Source: Clostridiales bacterium (GTDB lineage Bacteria > Bacillota > Clostridia > Christensenellales > Borkfalkiaceae). Taken from it: 64,000 bases of DNA. The position numbers and the translations under genes were made by a program. The notes under the pieces are model-generated. The model made no database searches. It saw nothing but the letters and a program-made list of their open reading frames with translations, and had not been told where the DNA came from. The stretch spans positions 337,249-401,248 of the forward strand of contig SVIW01000001.1 of NCBI GenBank assembly GCA_015069295.1. Direction: 5' to 3'. Below, piece by piece: positions 27,578-36,637 of this stretch (positions are counted from its first letter, which is position 1; every line of letters starts with the position of its first letter).

Positions 27578-29707
27578 ATGAGTTTGAAAAATTTACTGCT
27601 CGACCGTTTTCAAGACGGGACGCTGGCAAATAAAACTTCTTTGGAAATTTGTAAGATTTTACAACTCCCCTATCGCGAAAAAGGCAGGTTAGAAACCCTT
27701 TTATCCCGCCTTGTGGAAGAGGGTACGCTATACCAAAACAACGGGGGCAGGTACGGAACGAGCGAACAATTAGGTTTGATTAAAGGCGTGCTTTCGGGAC
27801 ACGAACGCGGGTTTGCCTTCTTAATTGCAGACGACAAAGAAAGCTATCCAAACGACTTTTTTATTCCGCACAGAGCTTTACGCGGCGCGCTGCACGGCGA
27901 CACCGTTCTCATCGAACGGGCGTTTGGCGGGGAAGGCGACGAGGGAAAAGTAGTGCAAATTTTACAACGCAATCCCGCCAAAATCGTGGGCGTATTCCGC
28001 CGCGACCGTCGGGCGGGCTATCTTATCCCCGACGAAAAGAAATTCTCGACCGAAATTTATATCCCCCTTTCCAACTGTTCTCATATCAAAAACGGCGTGA
28101 AAGCGGTGGCTAAAATCACTTCTTATCCGCGAGGCAAAGCCCCCGGCGGGGAAATTATTGAGGTTTTAGGGGACGAAGACGACTTTTTCGCCGAAGAATT
28201 ATCAATTATCCGCTCGTACGATTTAAAAGAAGAATTCCCCTCGCACGTGGAAAAAGAAGCGAAACGGCAAGAAGAACGGGGCATACTGCACGAAGATTTT
28301 ATCGGGCGCGAGGATTTTCGCGAAAAACTTATCGTTACCATCGACGGAGAGGACACGCGGGATATCGACGACGCGATATCCTTGGAAAAGGACGGTAAGG
28401 ACTATCTTTTGTCCGTGCACATCGCAGACGTCAGCCATTACGCCCCCTATCGCTCGGCTTTGGACGAAGAAGCTTTCGAGCGGGGCACGAGCGTATATTT
28501 CCCCGACCGCGTTTTGCCAATGCTCCCTCGCCCTCTTTCCAACGGAATTTGTTCGTTGAACGAAAACGAGGATAGACTGACCCTTTCTTGCGTGATGCGT
28601 ATTGACAAAAACGGAACGGTAAAAGACAGCCGTATCGTCGAAGGAATTATCCGTTCAAAATTCAAAATGACCTATAACGAAGTGGAAGATATTTTAAACG
28701 GCGAAGAAAAAGTTTGTGAAAAATACGCGCTCGTTAAAGACACGGTAGCCTTGTTTGCCGAACTGACCCATATTTTAAAGGCTATGCGCGAAAAGAAGGG
28801 TAACGTTTCGTTGGAGGTTAAAGAGGCAAAAATTATTCTCACCAACAAAAACGAAATTGTAATTCCCGATTATAAACCGCTGTTTTCTTACGAGATTATC
28901 GAAGCGTTTATGGTACTCGCCAACGAAACGGTCGCCGAATATATGCGTTCGATAGAAGCCCCCTTTATCTATCGAATCCACGAAAAGCCCAGTATAGAAA
29001 AAGCGGAAACTTTCCGCAATTTTGCCCAAGCGTTGGGGTTGCAGGCACGCTTTTCCGCCGACGACGTAAAACCGTACGACTATCAAAAATTGTTAAAATC
29101 CGCGGAAAATCTGCCCGTATTTTCCATCGTCAACCGCGTTATGCTGCGTTCGATGCAAAAGGCGCGCTATTCGTCGGAAAATCTTGGACACTTCGGTTTG
29201 GCAAGTAAATGCTATTGCCATTTCACTTCCCCCATCCGCAGATATCCCGACCTTTGCATCCACCGCATTATCAAAGAAATTTTACACGGCGGATATGAAA
29301 AGGCAAGACTACGCTACGGCGGGTTCGTCGAACAAGCTGCAAAGCAATCTTCCGAGCGGGAAAGACGGGCGGCGGACGCCGAACGGGACGTGGACGATTT
29401 GTATACCGCGATGTATATGAGCGAGCATATCGGCGAGACCTACGAAGCCGTCGTATCGGGCGTAACCTCTTTCGGACTGTTTGCCGAGCTGCCCAATACC
29501 GTTGAAGGCTTTATCCCCATTGAAAGCCTTTACGGCGAGTTTTCCTTCGACGCAGATCGTTTCCGCTTGGTCGGAAAGGGAGCTATTTATACGATCGGCG
29601 ACGCCGTAAACGTCAAGGTCGTAGACGTAGATTTTGAACGCAGACGGACGGAATTTCGCTTGCTTCCCCCAAAACAAGCCACCCACGTACGCAACGAAAC
29701 CAAATAA
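27578..29707 (+). CDS. rnr: ribonuclease R
   Basis: RNB motifs VTIDGEDTRDIDDAISLEK, YAPYRSALDEEAFERGTSVYFPDRVLPMLP; C-terminal S1 domain; RBS GGAGG before ATG at 27578. Confidence 0.96.
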   Translation: MSLKNLLLDRFQDGTLANKTSLEICKILQLPYREKGRLETLLSRLVEEGTLYQNNGGRYGTSEQLGLIKGVLSGHERGFAFLIADDKESYPNDFFIPHRALRGALHGDTVLIERAFGGEGDEGKVVQILQRNPAKIVGVFRRDRRAGYLIPDEKKFSTEIYIPLSNCSHIKNGVKAVAKITSYPRGKAPGGEIIEVLGDEDDFFAEELSIIRSYDLKEEFPSHVEKEAKRQEERGILHEDFIGREDFREKLIVTIDGEDTRDIDDAISLEKDGKDYLLSVHIADVSHYAPYRSALDEEAFERGTSVYFPDRVLPMLPRPLSNGICSLNENEDRLTLSCVMRIDKNGTVKDSRIVEGIIRSKFKMTYNEVEDILNGEEKVCEKYALVKDTVALFAELTHILKAMREKKGNVSLEVKEAKIILTNKNEIVIPDYKPLFSYEIIEAFMVLANETVAEYMRSIEAPFIYRIHEKPSIEKAETFRNFAQALGLQARFSADDVKPYDYQKLLKSAENLPVFSIVNRVMLRSMQKARYSSENLGHFGLASKCYCHFTSPIRRYPDLCIHRIIKEILHGGYEKARLRYGGFVEQAAKQSSERERRAADAERDVDDLYTAMYMSEHIGETYEAVVSGVTSFGLFAELPNTVEGFIPIESLYGEFSFDADRFRLVGKGAIYTIGDAVNVKVVDVDFERRRTEFRLLPPKQATHVRNETK

Positions 29708-29719
29708 GGACGAAATAAA

Positions 29720-30172
29720 ATGAAAATTATCGCAACCAACAAAACTGCCTCGTTTGAATATTTCATCGAGGAAAAATACGAAGCGGGTATCGTTTTAGAG
29801 GGCAACGAAGTAAAATCCTTACGCGCGGGAAACGTGAATATGAACGACTCGTTTTGCTTTTTGCGCGACGGCGAAGTGTCCGTAAAAAATATGCATATCG
29901 CCCTGTACGACAAATCGGACGCGTTCAGCACCAAGGACACCCGTCGGGACAGACGGCTTTTGCTGCATAAAGGCGAAATTGCAAAAATTGCAGGAAAAAT
30001 CAATCGGCAAGGCTATACCCTCGTCCCTTTAAAGCTCTATTTTAAAGATTCTCTTATTAAAATGGAAATCGCCCTTTGCCGAGGAAAACACACCTTTGAC
30101 AAAAAACAAGCGATTGCAGAGCGAGACATCAAACGCGCCGCCGACCGCGACATCAAGAACGCAGGATTTTAA
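29720..30172 (+). CDS. smpB: SsrA-binding protein SmpB
   Basis: FEYFIEEKYEAGIVLEGNEVKSLRAGNVNMNDSF...RDRRLLLHKGEI...DKKQAIAERDIKRAADRDIK. Confidence 0.96.
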   Translation: MKIIATNKTASFEYFIEEKYEAGIVLEGNEVKSLRAGNVNMNDSFCFLRDGEVSVKNMHIALYDKSDAFSTKDTRRDRRLLLHKGEIAKIAGKINRQGYTLVPLKLYFKDSLIKMEIALCRGKHTFDKKQAIAERDIKRAADRDIKNAGF

Positions 30173-30181
30173 AAACGTTTA

Positions 30182-30207
30182 AAAAACACGCCGTACGGCG
30201 TGTTTTT
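30182..30207. terminator. terminator between smpB and the convergent gene
   Basis: AAAAACACGCCGTACGGCGTGTTTTT perfect palindrome. Confidence 0.85.
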
Positions 30208-30211
30208 CTTT

Positions 30212-30874
30212 TCACGGACGGTAACATCCCCGCCGCCTTATCTCCACCAAATGGTACTCTTTTTTCCATTCCACGTCCAAATAAATAGGACTTTGCGGAG
30301 AAGCAAACAGTAAACTCCCGTCTATCTCCGCCGCCAACGAATACCCTTGCGCGCAAAAGAGAATGGGAACTCCGTAGCAATACGCGTACGCGCGCAAAAG
30401 CACCGATTGCACGCTGTCGTATACCCTGCCAAAGGGACAAAGGATACATTCCGCGCCGCAAAGAGACAGCGAACGCACGACGTCGGGAAAGAGTAAATCC
30501 TCCGCCACCGCCACCCCGATTTTGCCTATTTCGGTATCGTATAATTTTACCGCGCCGCCGCTGTTTACTTCGCCGTCTACGGCGTGCAGCATATCGGAAA
30601 TCCCCAATATTTTCCCTTTCTCCGCCACCACGACCGATTTGCGCTTTAACCCGCGCGTATCGGTAATACAGCCGCAAACGACGAGGTTTTTACAAGTTTT
30701 CGAAAGAGTTGCCACACGCTCGAAATATCCGCTTTCCCCTTTTAATTCTTTTTCATAGCAAACCTCGCCAAGCCCGTTAAATCCAAACAAAAGGAGATCC
30801 GCCAATCTTTCCCCTTCGGATATCTCCTTTTCAAAATCGTATACTTTCCCTTTGCTTATAAATCCAACCCGCAT
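30212..30874 (-). CDS. carbon-nitrogen hydrolase (nitrilase) fold protein, probably catalytically degenerate
   Basis: IGKIGVAVAEDLLFPDVVRSLSLCGAECILCPFG aligns by eye with nitrilase IGVAICYDLLFPELxRxLAxxGAxxIxxP; ATG at 30874 after GGAGGG. Confidence 0.75.
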   Translation of the reverse strand: MRVGFISKGKVYDFEKEISEGERLADLLLFGFNGLGEVCYEKELKGESGYFERVATLSKTCKNLVVCGCITDTRGLKRKSVVVAEKGKILGISDMLHAVDGEVNSGGAVKLYDTEIGKIGVAVAEDLLFPDVVRSLSLCGAECILCPFGRVYDSVQSVLLRAYAYCYGVPILFCAQGYSLAAEIDGSLLFASPQSPIYLDVEWKKEYHLVEIRRRGCYRP

Positions 30875-30948
30875 AAACCCTCCACCCTCTTCTTCTCTAT
30901 TATATCCGCAAAAATGAAAAATGGTTACTCTTTCCAATTTTTTTTACT

Positions 30949-30989
30949 ATACTGTATAAAGCGAAGCTTTCTTGGCGATACTGTATAAA
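30949..30989 (+). repeat. direct repeat ATACTGTATAAA (two copies, 29-bp period)
   Basis: ATACTGTATAAA at 30949-30960 and 30978-30989. Confidence 0.7.
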
Positions 30990-31000
30990 AGGAGGACGGT

Positions 31001-31087
31001 ATGTTTTGGATCGGATTATCCGTCGGGTTGTTAATCGGCGCAAATTTCGGAGTTTTGCTAATGGCTCTTTTCAAATACAAAAATTAA
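31001..31087 (+). CDS. 28-aa single-TM small protein (DUF3789-like)
   Basis: MFWIGLSVGLLIGANFGVLLMALFKYKN*; AAGGAGG RBS 10 nt upstream; followed by terminator. Confidence 0.7.
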   Translation: MFWIGLSVGLLIGANFGVLLMALFKYKN

Positions 31088-31091
31088 AACA

Positions 31092-31128
31092 AAAAATTTA
31101 GGTCGGCAAATTACCGACCTAATTTTTA
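31092..31128. terminator. bidirectional terminator
   Basis: AAATTTAGGTCGGcaaattaCCGACCTAATTTTT. Confidence 0.85.
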
Positions 31129-32232
31129 TTTGCTGTATTTTTTCACGATTTCCTGCATCTTAGGCAGTTGTCTTATCATATCCTTAGCCAAAACCAAATG
31201 GCATTTCGCGCGCACGAGATTTTGGTCGGGATAATGGATTTTGAAATATCGATCCCCGTTCAGATAATCGGTTAAAAAGCGCACCCCGCATTCCGCCGTC
31301 ATCGCAATCGCGCCAAGCGCCAACGAATCCCGTTCCGCGTCCGTAATCGAATCGCCGAGCATACCGACGAATCCCCGCGTAAACGCCTCGTATTTTTCCA
31401 AATCGATAGCGACCTTCTCCAAATCTTTTTCGTCCTCTTCGCCCGTGGACGCCGCCACGCGAATCGCGTCGCCGAAGTCAAAAGCAACGAGCCCCGGCAT
31501 TACCGTATCCAAATCAATAACGGACAAATGCTCTAACGTTTCCGAATCAAAAAGAATATTGCTGGTTTTCGTGTCGTTGTGGGTAACGCGCAAGGGTAAT
31601 ACCCCTTCTTTTTGCAGCTGATAAGGCTTTATCGCAACTTCCTCAATGCTTAAATAGCCCGCGATAACGTCCTGCACCGATTCCGCGCGATCAACGGCGT
31701 TTTCTTTTATCGCGTCTCGAAAAGCGTTATACCGCCGAATGGTGTTGTGGAAATGCGGAATGACGATGCTCAGCTTTTCCACGGGATAATCGGAAAGATA
31801 CAATTGAAATTCCCCAAACGCTTTTCCCGATTCCTCGATAACCTTTAAATTGTCCGTCTTTTCAAAGCAAACAGAATTGTTGATATAGCGACAACAGCGC
31901 CAAAAACCGCCGTCATCCATAAAGGTATAGTATTCTCCGGCTTCCGTTTTTGAATAATGCAATACGTTACGCTTTGCCGTGCCGTATTTTGCCTTAATCT
32001 TCGCGCGAATAAATTCGGTTACGGAAGAGATATTGTCCATTACGCTGATAGGGTCGCGGAAAACGTAGGTATTCACCCGTTGTAAGATATAATCTTTCAG
32101 TTCACCGTCTCGAAAAAAGTACACCCTATACGTCGTATTGATATGCCCGCTGTTGACGACTTCAAAAAAACGATATTCCCCTTGAAGCCCAAAACGGTCG
32201 CACACTTCTCTAATTTGCTTTTCCACGTTCAT
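31126..32232 (-). CDS. phosphotransferase family protein, N-acetylhexosamine 1-kinase-like
   Basis: NSGHINTTYRVYF...YILQRVNTYVFRDPISVMDNI; RVTHNDTKTSNILFD; VIDLDTVMPGLVAFDFGDAIR. Confidence 0.8.
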   Translation of the reverse strand: MNVEKQIREVCDRFGLQGEYRFFEVVNSGHINTTYRVYFFRDGELKDYILQRVNTYVFRDPISVMDNISSVTEFIRAKIKAKYGTAKRNVLHYSKTEAGEYYTFMDDGGFWRCCRYINNSVCFEKTDNLKVIEESGKAFGEFQLYLSDYPVEKLSIVIPHFHNTIRRYNAFRDAIKENAVDRAESVQDVIAGYLSIEEVAIKPYQLQKEGVLPLRVTHNDTKTSNILFDSETLEHLSVIDLDTVMPGLVAFDFGDAIRVAASTGEEDEKDLEKVAIDLEKYEAFTRGFVGMLGDSITDAERDSLALGAIAMTAECGVRFLTDYLNGDRYFKIHYPDQNLVRAKCHLVLAKDMIRQLPKMQEIVKKYSK

Positions 32233-32311
32233 ACTAAGCCCTTTTACTTTCCCCTAATGTAGTTTAACTTTTCGCTATATCTTCCTAATCCTTACGACCA
32301 ATAGTACGTTT

Positions 32312-32340
32312 ATTATATCATATGCAAAAAAACTTGTCAA
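32312..32340 (-). promoter_or_regulatory. promoter for NahK-like kinase
   Basis: TTGACA-N17-TATAAT. Confidence 0.85.
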
Positions 32341-32414
32341 GTCTTTTCAAGTTTTTGTTTCTCCTTTCCAAAAAAAAGCGCATAACCGCCTATTATTTAC
32401 AAATACTCCTTTAT

Positions 32415-33287
32415 ATGAACACGACGTTTTTTAAACCGTTTTTTCTTTTCAACGCAACCCTGCTAGTCTCCTTTTGCGCGTGCAGCCCAAAATCAAATAT
32501 TGAAAGCAGTTCTATTCCCCAGCAGAATATAACGCAAAACGAAGGAGTTTCCGATGCGGAAAACGAAATATCTTCCCCTCCCCTTCTTCCTGCGGAAACG
32601 GATATTTGGGACGTTTCCGACGTCGATATATCGGAAATCGCGCCCGATAAAAAATTGATTTCCTTCACCTTCGACGATTCCCCCTCGCGCAGCTTGGAAA
32701 ATATTTTGTCCGTCTTCGCCTCCTTTAACGAGGAAAATCCCGATTGCAAAGCAAGCGCCACCCTGTTTTGCAACGGTTATCTTTTCGACGCGCAAAACGC
32801 CCACCTTTTAACCGCCGCCTGCGCCTTGGGCTTCGAGCTGGGAAACCACACGCAATCCCACAAAGACTTGACCACGTTGGACGAAGAAAAGCTGCGAAGA
32901 GAAATTGACCAAACGGATATTCTGCTTTCTAAAATCGACGGAAAGCCTCGGCATCTCTTACGCGCGCCCTTTGGAAAGGCAAACGACGAGGTAAAAGCCT
33001 GCTCTCCCGTTCCGTTAATCGATTGGACGATTGACACCATCGATTGGACGGGCGTCTCTGAGGACGCCATTTACCGCGCCGTCTTTGACAACCGTTTTTC
33101 GGGCGCAATCGTGTTAATGCACGACGGATATCAGCATACCGTAGACGCGTTGAAACGGCTTTTACCCGATTTAAAAGCGGACGGATATCAAGTCGTTTCC
33201 GTTTCAAAAATGGCAAAAGCGCACGGCTGTAACTTACAAAAAGGCAAGCACTACATTCGCGCGCGCAAACAAAATTCTTCTTCCTAA
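32415..33287 (+). CDS. polysaccharide deacetylase (NodB domain), secreted/membrane-anchored
   Basis: ISFTFDDSPS; LGNHTQSHKDL; RAPFGKA; LIDWTIDTIDW; IVLMHDGYQH; hydrophobic N-terminus. Confidence 0.88.
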   Translation: MNTTFFKPFFLFNATLLVSFCACSPKSNIESSSIPQQNITQNEGVSDAENEISSPPLLPAETDIWDVSDVDISEIAPDKKLISFTFDDSPSRSLENILSVFASFNEENPDCKASATLFCNGYLFDAQNAHLLTAACALGFELGNHTQSHKDLTTLDEEKLRREIDQTDILLSKIDGKPRHLLRAPFGKANDEVKACSPVPLIDWTIDTIDWTGVSEDAIYRAVFDNRFSGAIVLMHDGYQHTVDALKRLLPDLKADGYQVVSVSKMAKAHGCNLQKGKHYIRARKQNSSS

Positions 33288-33290
33288 CGA

Positions 33291-33318
33291 AAAAAAAGAG
33301 GCGTTCGCCTCTTTTTGT
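33291..33318. terminator. terminator
   Basis: AAAAAAAAGAGGCGttCGCCTCTTTTTG. Confidence 0.75.
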
Positions 33319-33322
33319 TTTC

Positions 33323-34153
33323 TTAAAACGGTTCTTTTACGTAGCGATGGAAAAATTCGATACAGTCGTTTACCCAGCGCGCCGCTTTTTGCGTTTCTCC
33401 CATTTGCGTACAAATTTCTTTATCGCCAACGGACAACCCGTGCCGCCCCGTAGGATAGATATGCAGCTCGTAAGAAATCCCCTGCTTATCCAACGCCCAA
33501 GCGTACCGAATGGAATTATCCGTAGGCACAAGCTCGTCTTCTGCCGTCGCCCAAATAAAGGCAGGCGGCGTATCTTTATTGGCCGCTTCGTCCAAATTCA
33601 ACGTCTTTAAAAGCTCCGTTTTCGCCTCGTCCGTATATCCGTCGAGCAGATTTTCAAACGAAGAGAAATGCCCGTGTATACTGGAAATAACGGGATAACA
33701 AAGCCCCGTCGCCGTAGGCTTACAATCAAGCTCTACCCCCGCTTTTTGCGAAACGTTTTGATGTTCTACCGCAAGGTTACCCGTCAAGTGCCCGCCCGCA
33801 GAAAAACCAATCACGAAAACCTCGTCGGGGTTTACGCAAAACTCCTCCGCGTGCTTTTTAACGTAATCCACCGCGCAAGAAAGCTCGAAAAGCTGTTCGG
33901 GATAACGAACCTTATCCGGAGCGCAAAGATAGGTCAAAACGAAGGTCTGAAAGCCTTTCGCCAAAAACTGCGCAGCCACAGGCTCGCCCTCGCGCTTGCT
34001 GACCATACCGTATCCGCCGCCGGGAACAACGATTACCGCAGGACGTTTCCAATCCGTCTCAATATCAAACGGCATATCCATTAAAATACACTGTAAAACA
34101 CCGCCCTGCAAAAAGGAATAGTTATCTTTTAAATTTACCGAATACGCCTTCAT
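33323..34153 (-). CDS. alpha/beta hydrolase (acetyl esterase/BD-FAE-like)
   Basis: PAVIVVPGGGYGMVSKREGEPVAAQFLAKGFQTFVLTY; VIGFSAGGHLTGNLA. Confidence 0.87.
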   Translation of the reverse strand: MKAYSVNLKDNYSFLQGGVLQCILMDMPFDIETDWKRPAVIVVPGGGYGMVSKREGEPVAAQFLAKGFQTFVLTYLCAPDKVRYPEQLFELSCAVDYVKKHAEEFCVNPDEVFVIGFSAGGHLTGNLAVEHQNVSQKAGVELDCKPTATGLCYPVISSIHGHFSSFENLLDGYTDEAKTELLKTLNLDEAANKDTPPAFIWATAEDELVPTDNSIRYAWALDKQGISYELHIYPTGRHGLSVGDKEICTQMGETQKAARWVNDCIEFFHRYVKEPF

Positions 34154-34161
34154 AAGCTACC

Positions 34162-35487
34162 TCAATTAAAAAACTCGTTATACGTCGCGCGCAAACACGC
34201 CTCGTAATCGTCGTTTCGAATCCCAACGATGATACTCAACTCGTTTGAACCTTGGTCAATCATATTGACGTTGATACCCGCGTTTGACAGCGCCTTGAAA
34301 AGACGGGCAGAAATACCGACGTTTCTCGCCATACCGTGCCCTACCGTCGCCACCAACGCAATATCGTCGTGCACGATGAGTCTATCGGGAGTCGCCACCT
34401 CGGCAATTTCCGCAATCACCTCGTCAAGCACCCCGTTTTTCAAAAACTGATTTTCAATAATCAAAGACATCGTATCGACGCTGGAAGGCAAATGTTCAAA
34501 AGAAATCCCCCGTCTTCCGATAACGTCCAAAACTCTTCTAACGTAGCCGACCTCTTCGTTCATAAAGGATTTTTCAATGGTAATCGAAGTAAAATCCTTT
34601 TTCCCCGCAACCCCGGTAACCACGTAGCTACGCACGCCGCGCGATTCCGTTTTTACGATATACGTACCCTTGTCTTCGGGACGGAAAGTGTTGCAAATAC
34701 GAATGGGAATCCCTGCGCTGCGCACGGGAAAAATCGATTCGCTATGTAATACGTTTGCGCCCATATACGAAAGTTCTCGAAGCTCTTGATAGGTAAGTTC
34801 GGGAATCCATTTCGGCGATTGAATAATGCGAGGATCGCAAGCGTAAAAACCGCTGACGTCCGTCCAGTTTTCATACAGCGAAGCCATCACGGATCTTGCC
34901 ACGATTGAACCGGAAATATCGCCGCCGCCCCGCGAAAAAGTTTTTACTTTTCCGTCTGCGCCCAAGCCGTAAAAGCCGGGAATTACCGCGCGGGGATATT
35001 TCGACAATACCTTTTCCCCAAGCTCGAAAGTCTTTTCCTGATCCAAAATTCCGTCTTTATTAAAACGCACGAATTCGGTTGCGTCCACGAACGGAACGTC
35101 CAAAACCGCCGCCATAATTTTAGCCGCCAAAAACTCGCCGCGAGAAGCGCAATAATCCCTGCCCGCGCCGTTTACGATTTCTTTTTCCGCTTCGTCCAAG
35201 CCCTCGCTAATACGCAAATCCTTGCCGATTTCCGCCTCGATATTGGTAAAACGAACGCGGATTTTTCCAAAGGTTTCTTGAAACGCCGCAAGGTTTCCCG
35301 CCTCGATTTCATCGGCGCACTTGTATAACAAATCGGTTACTTTAATATCCCCGCTAAAACGTTTTCCCGGCGCGGAAACCACCACGTAACGCCGCTCCGT
35401 ATCCGCCTTTACAATCTTAGCGGCGGAAAGAATAACGTTTCCGCTTGCCATCGACGTACCGCCGAATTTACACACCTTTACTCCCAT
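34162..35487 (-). CDS. lysC: aspartate kinase, monofunctional with ACT domains
   Basis: MGVKVCKFGGTSMASG; FSRGGGDISGSIVA; WTDVSGFYACDPRII; C-terminal ACT repeats. Confidence 0.92.
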   Translation of the reverse strand: MGVKVCKFGGTSMASGNVILSAAKIVKADTERRYVVVSAPGKRFSGDIKVTDLLYKCADEIEAGNLAAFQETFGKIRVRFTNIEAEIGKDLRISEGLDEAEKEIVNGAGRDYCASRGEFLAAKIMAAVLDVPFVDATEFVRFNKDGILDQEKTFELGEKVLSKYPRAVIPGFYGLGADGKVKTFSRGGGDISGSIVARSVMASLYENWTDVSGFYACDPRIIQSPKWIPELTYQELRELSYMGANVLHSESIFPVRSAGIPIRICNTFRPEDKGTYIVKTESRGVRSYVVTGVAGKKDFTSITIEKSFMNEEVGYVRRVLDVIGRRGISFEHLPSSVDTMSLIIENQFLKNGVLDEVIAEIAEVATPDRLIVHDDIALVATVGHGMARNVGISARLFKALSNAGINVNMIDQGSNELSIIVGIRNDDYEACLRATYNEFFN

Positions 35488-35536
35488 AAAAACTCCTTTC
35501 ACGAACGTCCGTCCGCTGCTTTCTTCTATTCTCTCT

Positions 35537-35641
35537 TTATACGTTTAACGCCAAAACGATCAAAAGCGCCAGCCCCAAACAAATGACTTTAATCCAAAAT
35601 TTCGAAATGAACAAGTTCTTTAAAAATCTACCGAATTTCAT
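35537..35641 (-). CDS. 34-aa single-TM ORF overlapping the cdaA stop (ATGA); resembles the CdaR/YbbR N-terminal anchor only
   Basis: MKFGRFLKNLFISKFWIKVICLGLALLIVLALNV*; not in ORF track; gene order cdaA-ORF-lysC. Confidence 0.65.
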   Translation of the reverse strand: MKFGRFLKNLFISKFWIKVICLGLALLIVLALNV

Positions 35642-36513
35642 CTGTTACCTCCACTGCGCTTTTTATCCGTCAACGGCATATCCTGCCAATAATAATCTTT
35701 CAACGCGTCCATCAGCATATCGTAATCGGCATAGCGTACGACGTTCCCCTGCTTGACGATAGAAATAATCCCCGTTTCTTCGGAAACCACCAGCGAAATA
35801 ACGTTTGCCACTTCCGTAATCCCGATCGCCGCGCGGTGGCGCGTGCCGTATTCTTTGGGATAGCTCGTCTTCTGCGTCAAGGGCAAGAAACAGCCCGCCG
35901 CTTGGATTTTATGCCCGTGGATAATCAGCGCCCCGTCGTGTAACGGCGCCTTGGGGAAGAAAATCCCTTCGATTAGCTGCGTAGACACCTCTGCATCAAT
36001 TCCAACCCCGCTTTGCAATACCTGCTTGGGAAGGCTGCCTTTGGATAATACAATCAGCGCGCCAACGTTGTTTTTCGACATATTTTGCAACGCCTTCACG
36101 ATATTGGCAATACAACGCTCGGTATCCGCCTGCGAACGGATTTCCGTACCGCCGCCCAAGCTCTTTTCCGTGCCCGTCGGCTTTTGCGTATGCACGTCCC
36201 AAAACATCTTCTTGACCTCGACGGCAAACAAAATTAAAAGCGCCGCCGAAACGAACAACACGTACAACAATAAGGTCTGCGACGTCATAATACCGCTGTC
36301 GAAAACGCGCATCGCCACGCCCGCGACAATCAACAACCAATACACCACCATCAGCTTGGTCGCGTCGTTATCCCGCAAAACCTTCGACACAAAAAAAACG
36401 ACCGTAAACAACAGAACGATTTCCATTGCAAACAGCACTCCAAAGGAGTTGAAAAACGCGTTTATCTTTTCCAACAACGTGGAAAATTGCACGCTCAACG
36501 CCAAAGTTCCCAT
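35638..36513 (-). CDS. cdaA: diadenylate cyclase CdaA
   Basis: N-terminal TM helices; DisA_N motifs LHDGALIIHGHKI and GTRHRAAIGI; ATG at 36513 after GGAGGCGAC. Confidence 0.94.
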   Translation of the reverse strand: MGTLALSVQFSTLLEKINAFFNSFGVLFAMEIVLLFTVVFFVSKVLRDNDATKLMVVYWLLIVAGVAMRVFDSGIMTSQTLLLYVLFVSAALLILFAVEVKKMFWDVHTQKPTGTEKSLGGGTEIRSQADTERCIANIVKALQNMSKNNVGALIVLSKGSLPKQVLQSGVGIDAEVSTQLIEGIFFPKAPLHDGALIIHGHKIQAAGCFLPLTQKTSYPKEYGTRHRAAIGITEVANVISLVVSEETGIISIVKQGNVVRYADYDMLMDALKDYYWQDMPLTDKKRSGGNR

Positions 36514-36637
36514 AGTCGCCTCCCTTTCTCGTTCGCTTTCACGTACGCGCACGTGCGCACGTTATATAGTGAACGGATTCCGTCAGTATTATTATATAAA
36601 AAAACGTTATAAAAATAAAGTGTTTTAGCAAAAGTTT

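Noticed and set aside
30173-30211. tmRNA (ssrA) expected near smpB
   Set aside because: Only a terminator palindrome lies here; no tRNA-Ala-like ends or tag ORF were seen in the region.
35488-35537. Lysine riboswitch upstream of lysC
   Set aside because: Only ~50 bp separates lysC from the coupled small ORF; too short for an L-box and no such motif seen.
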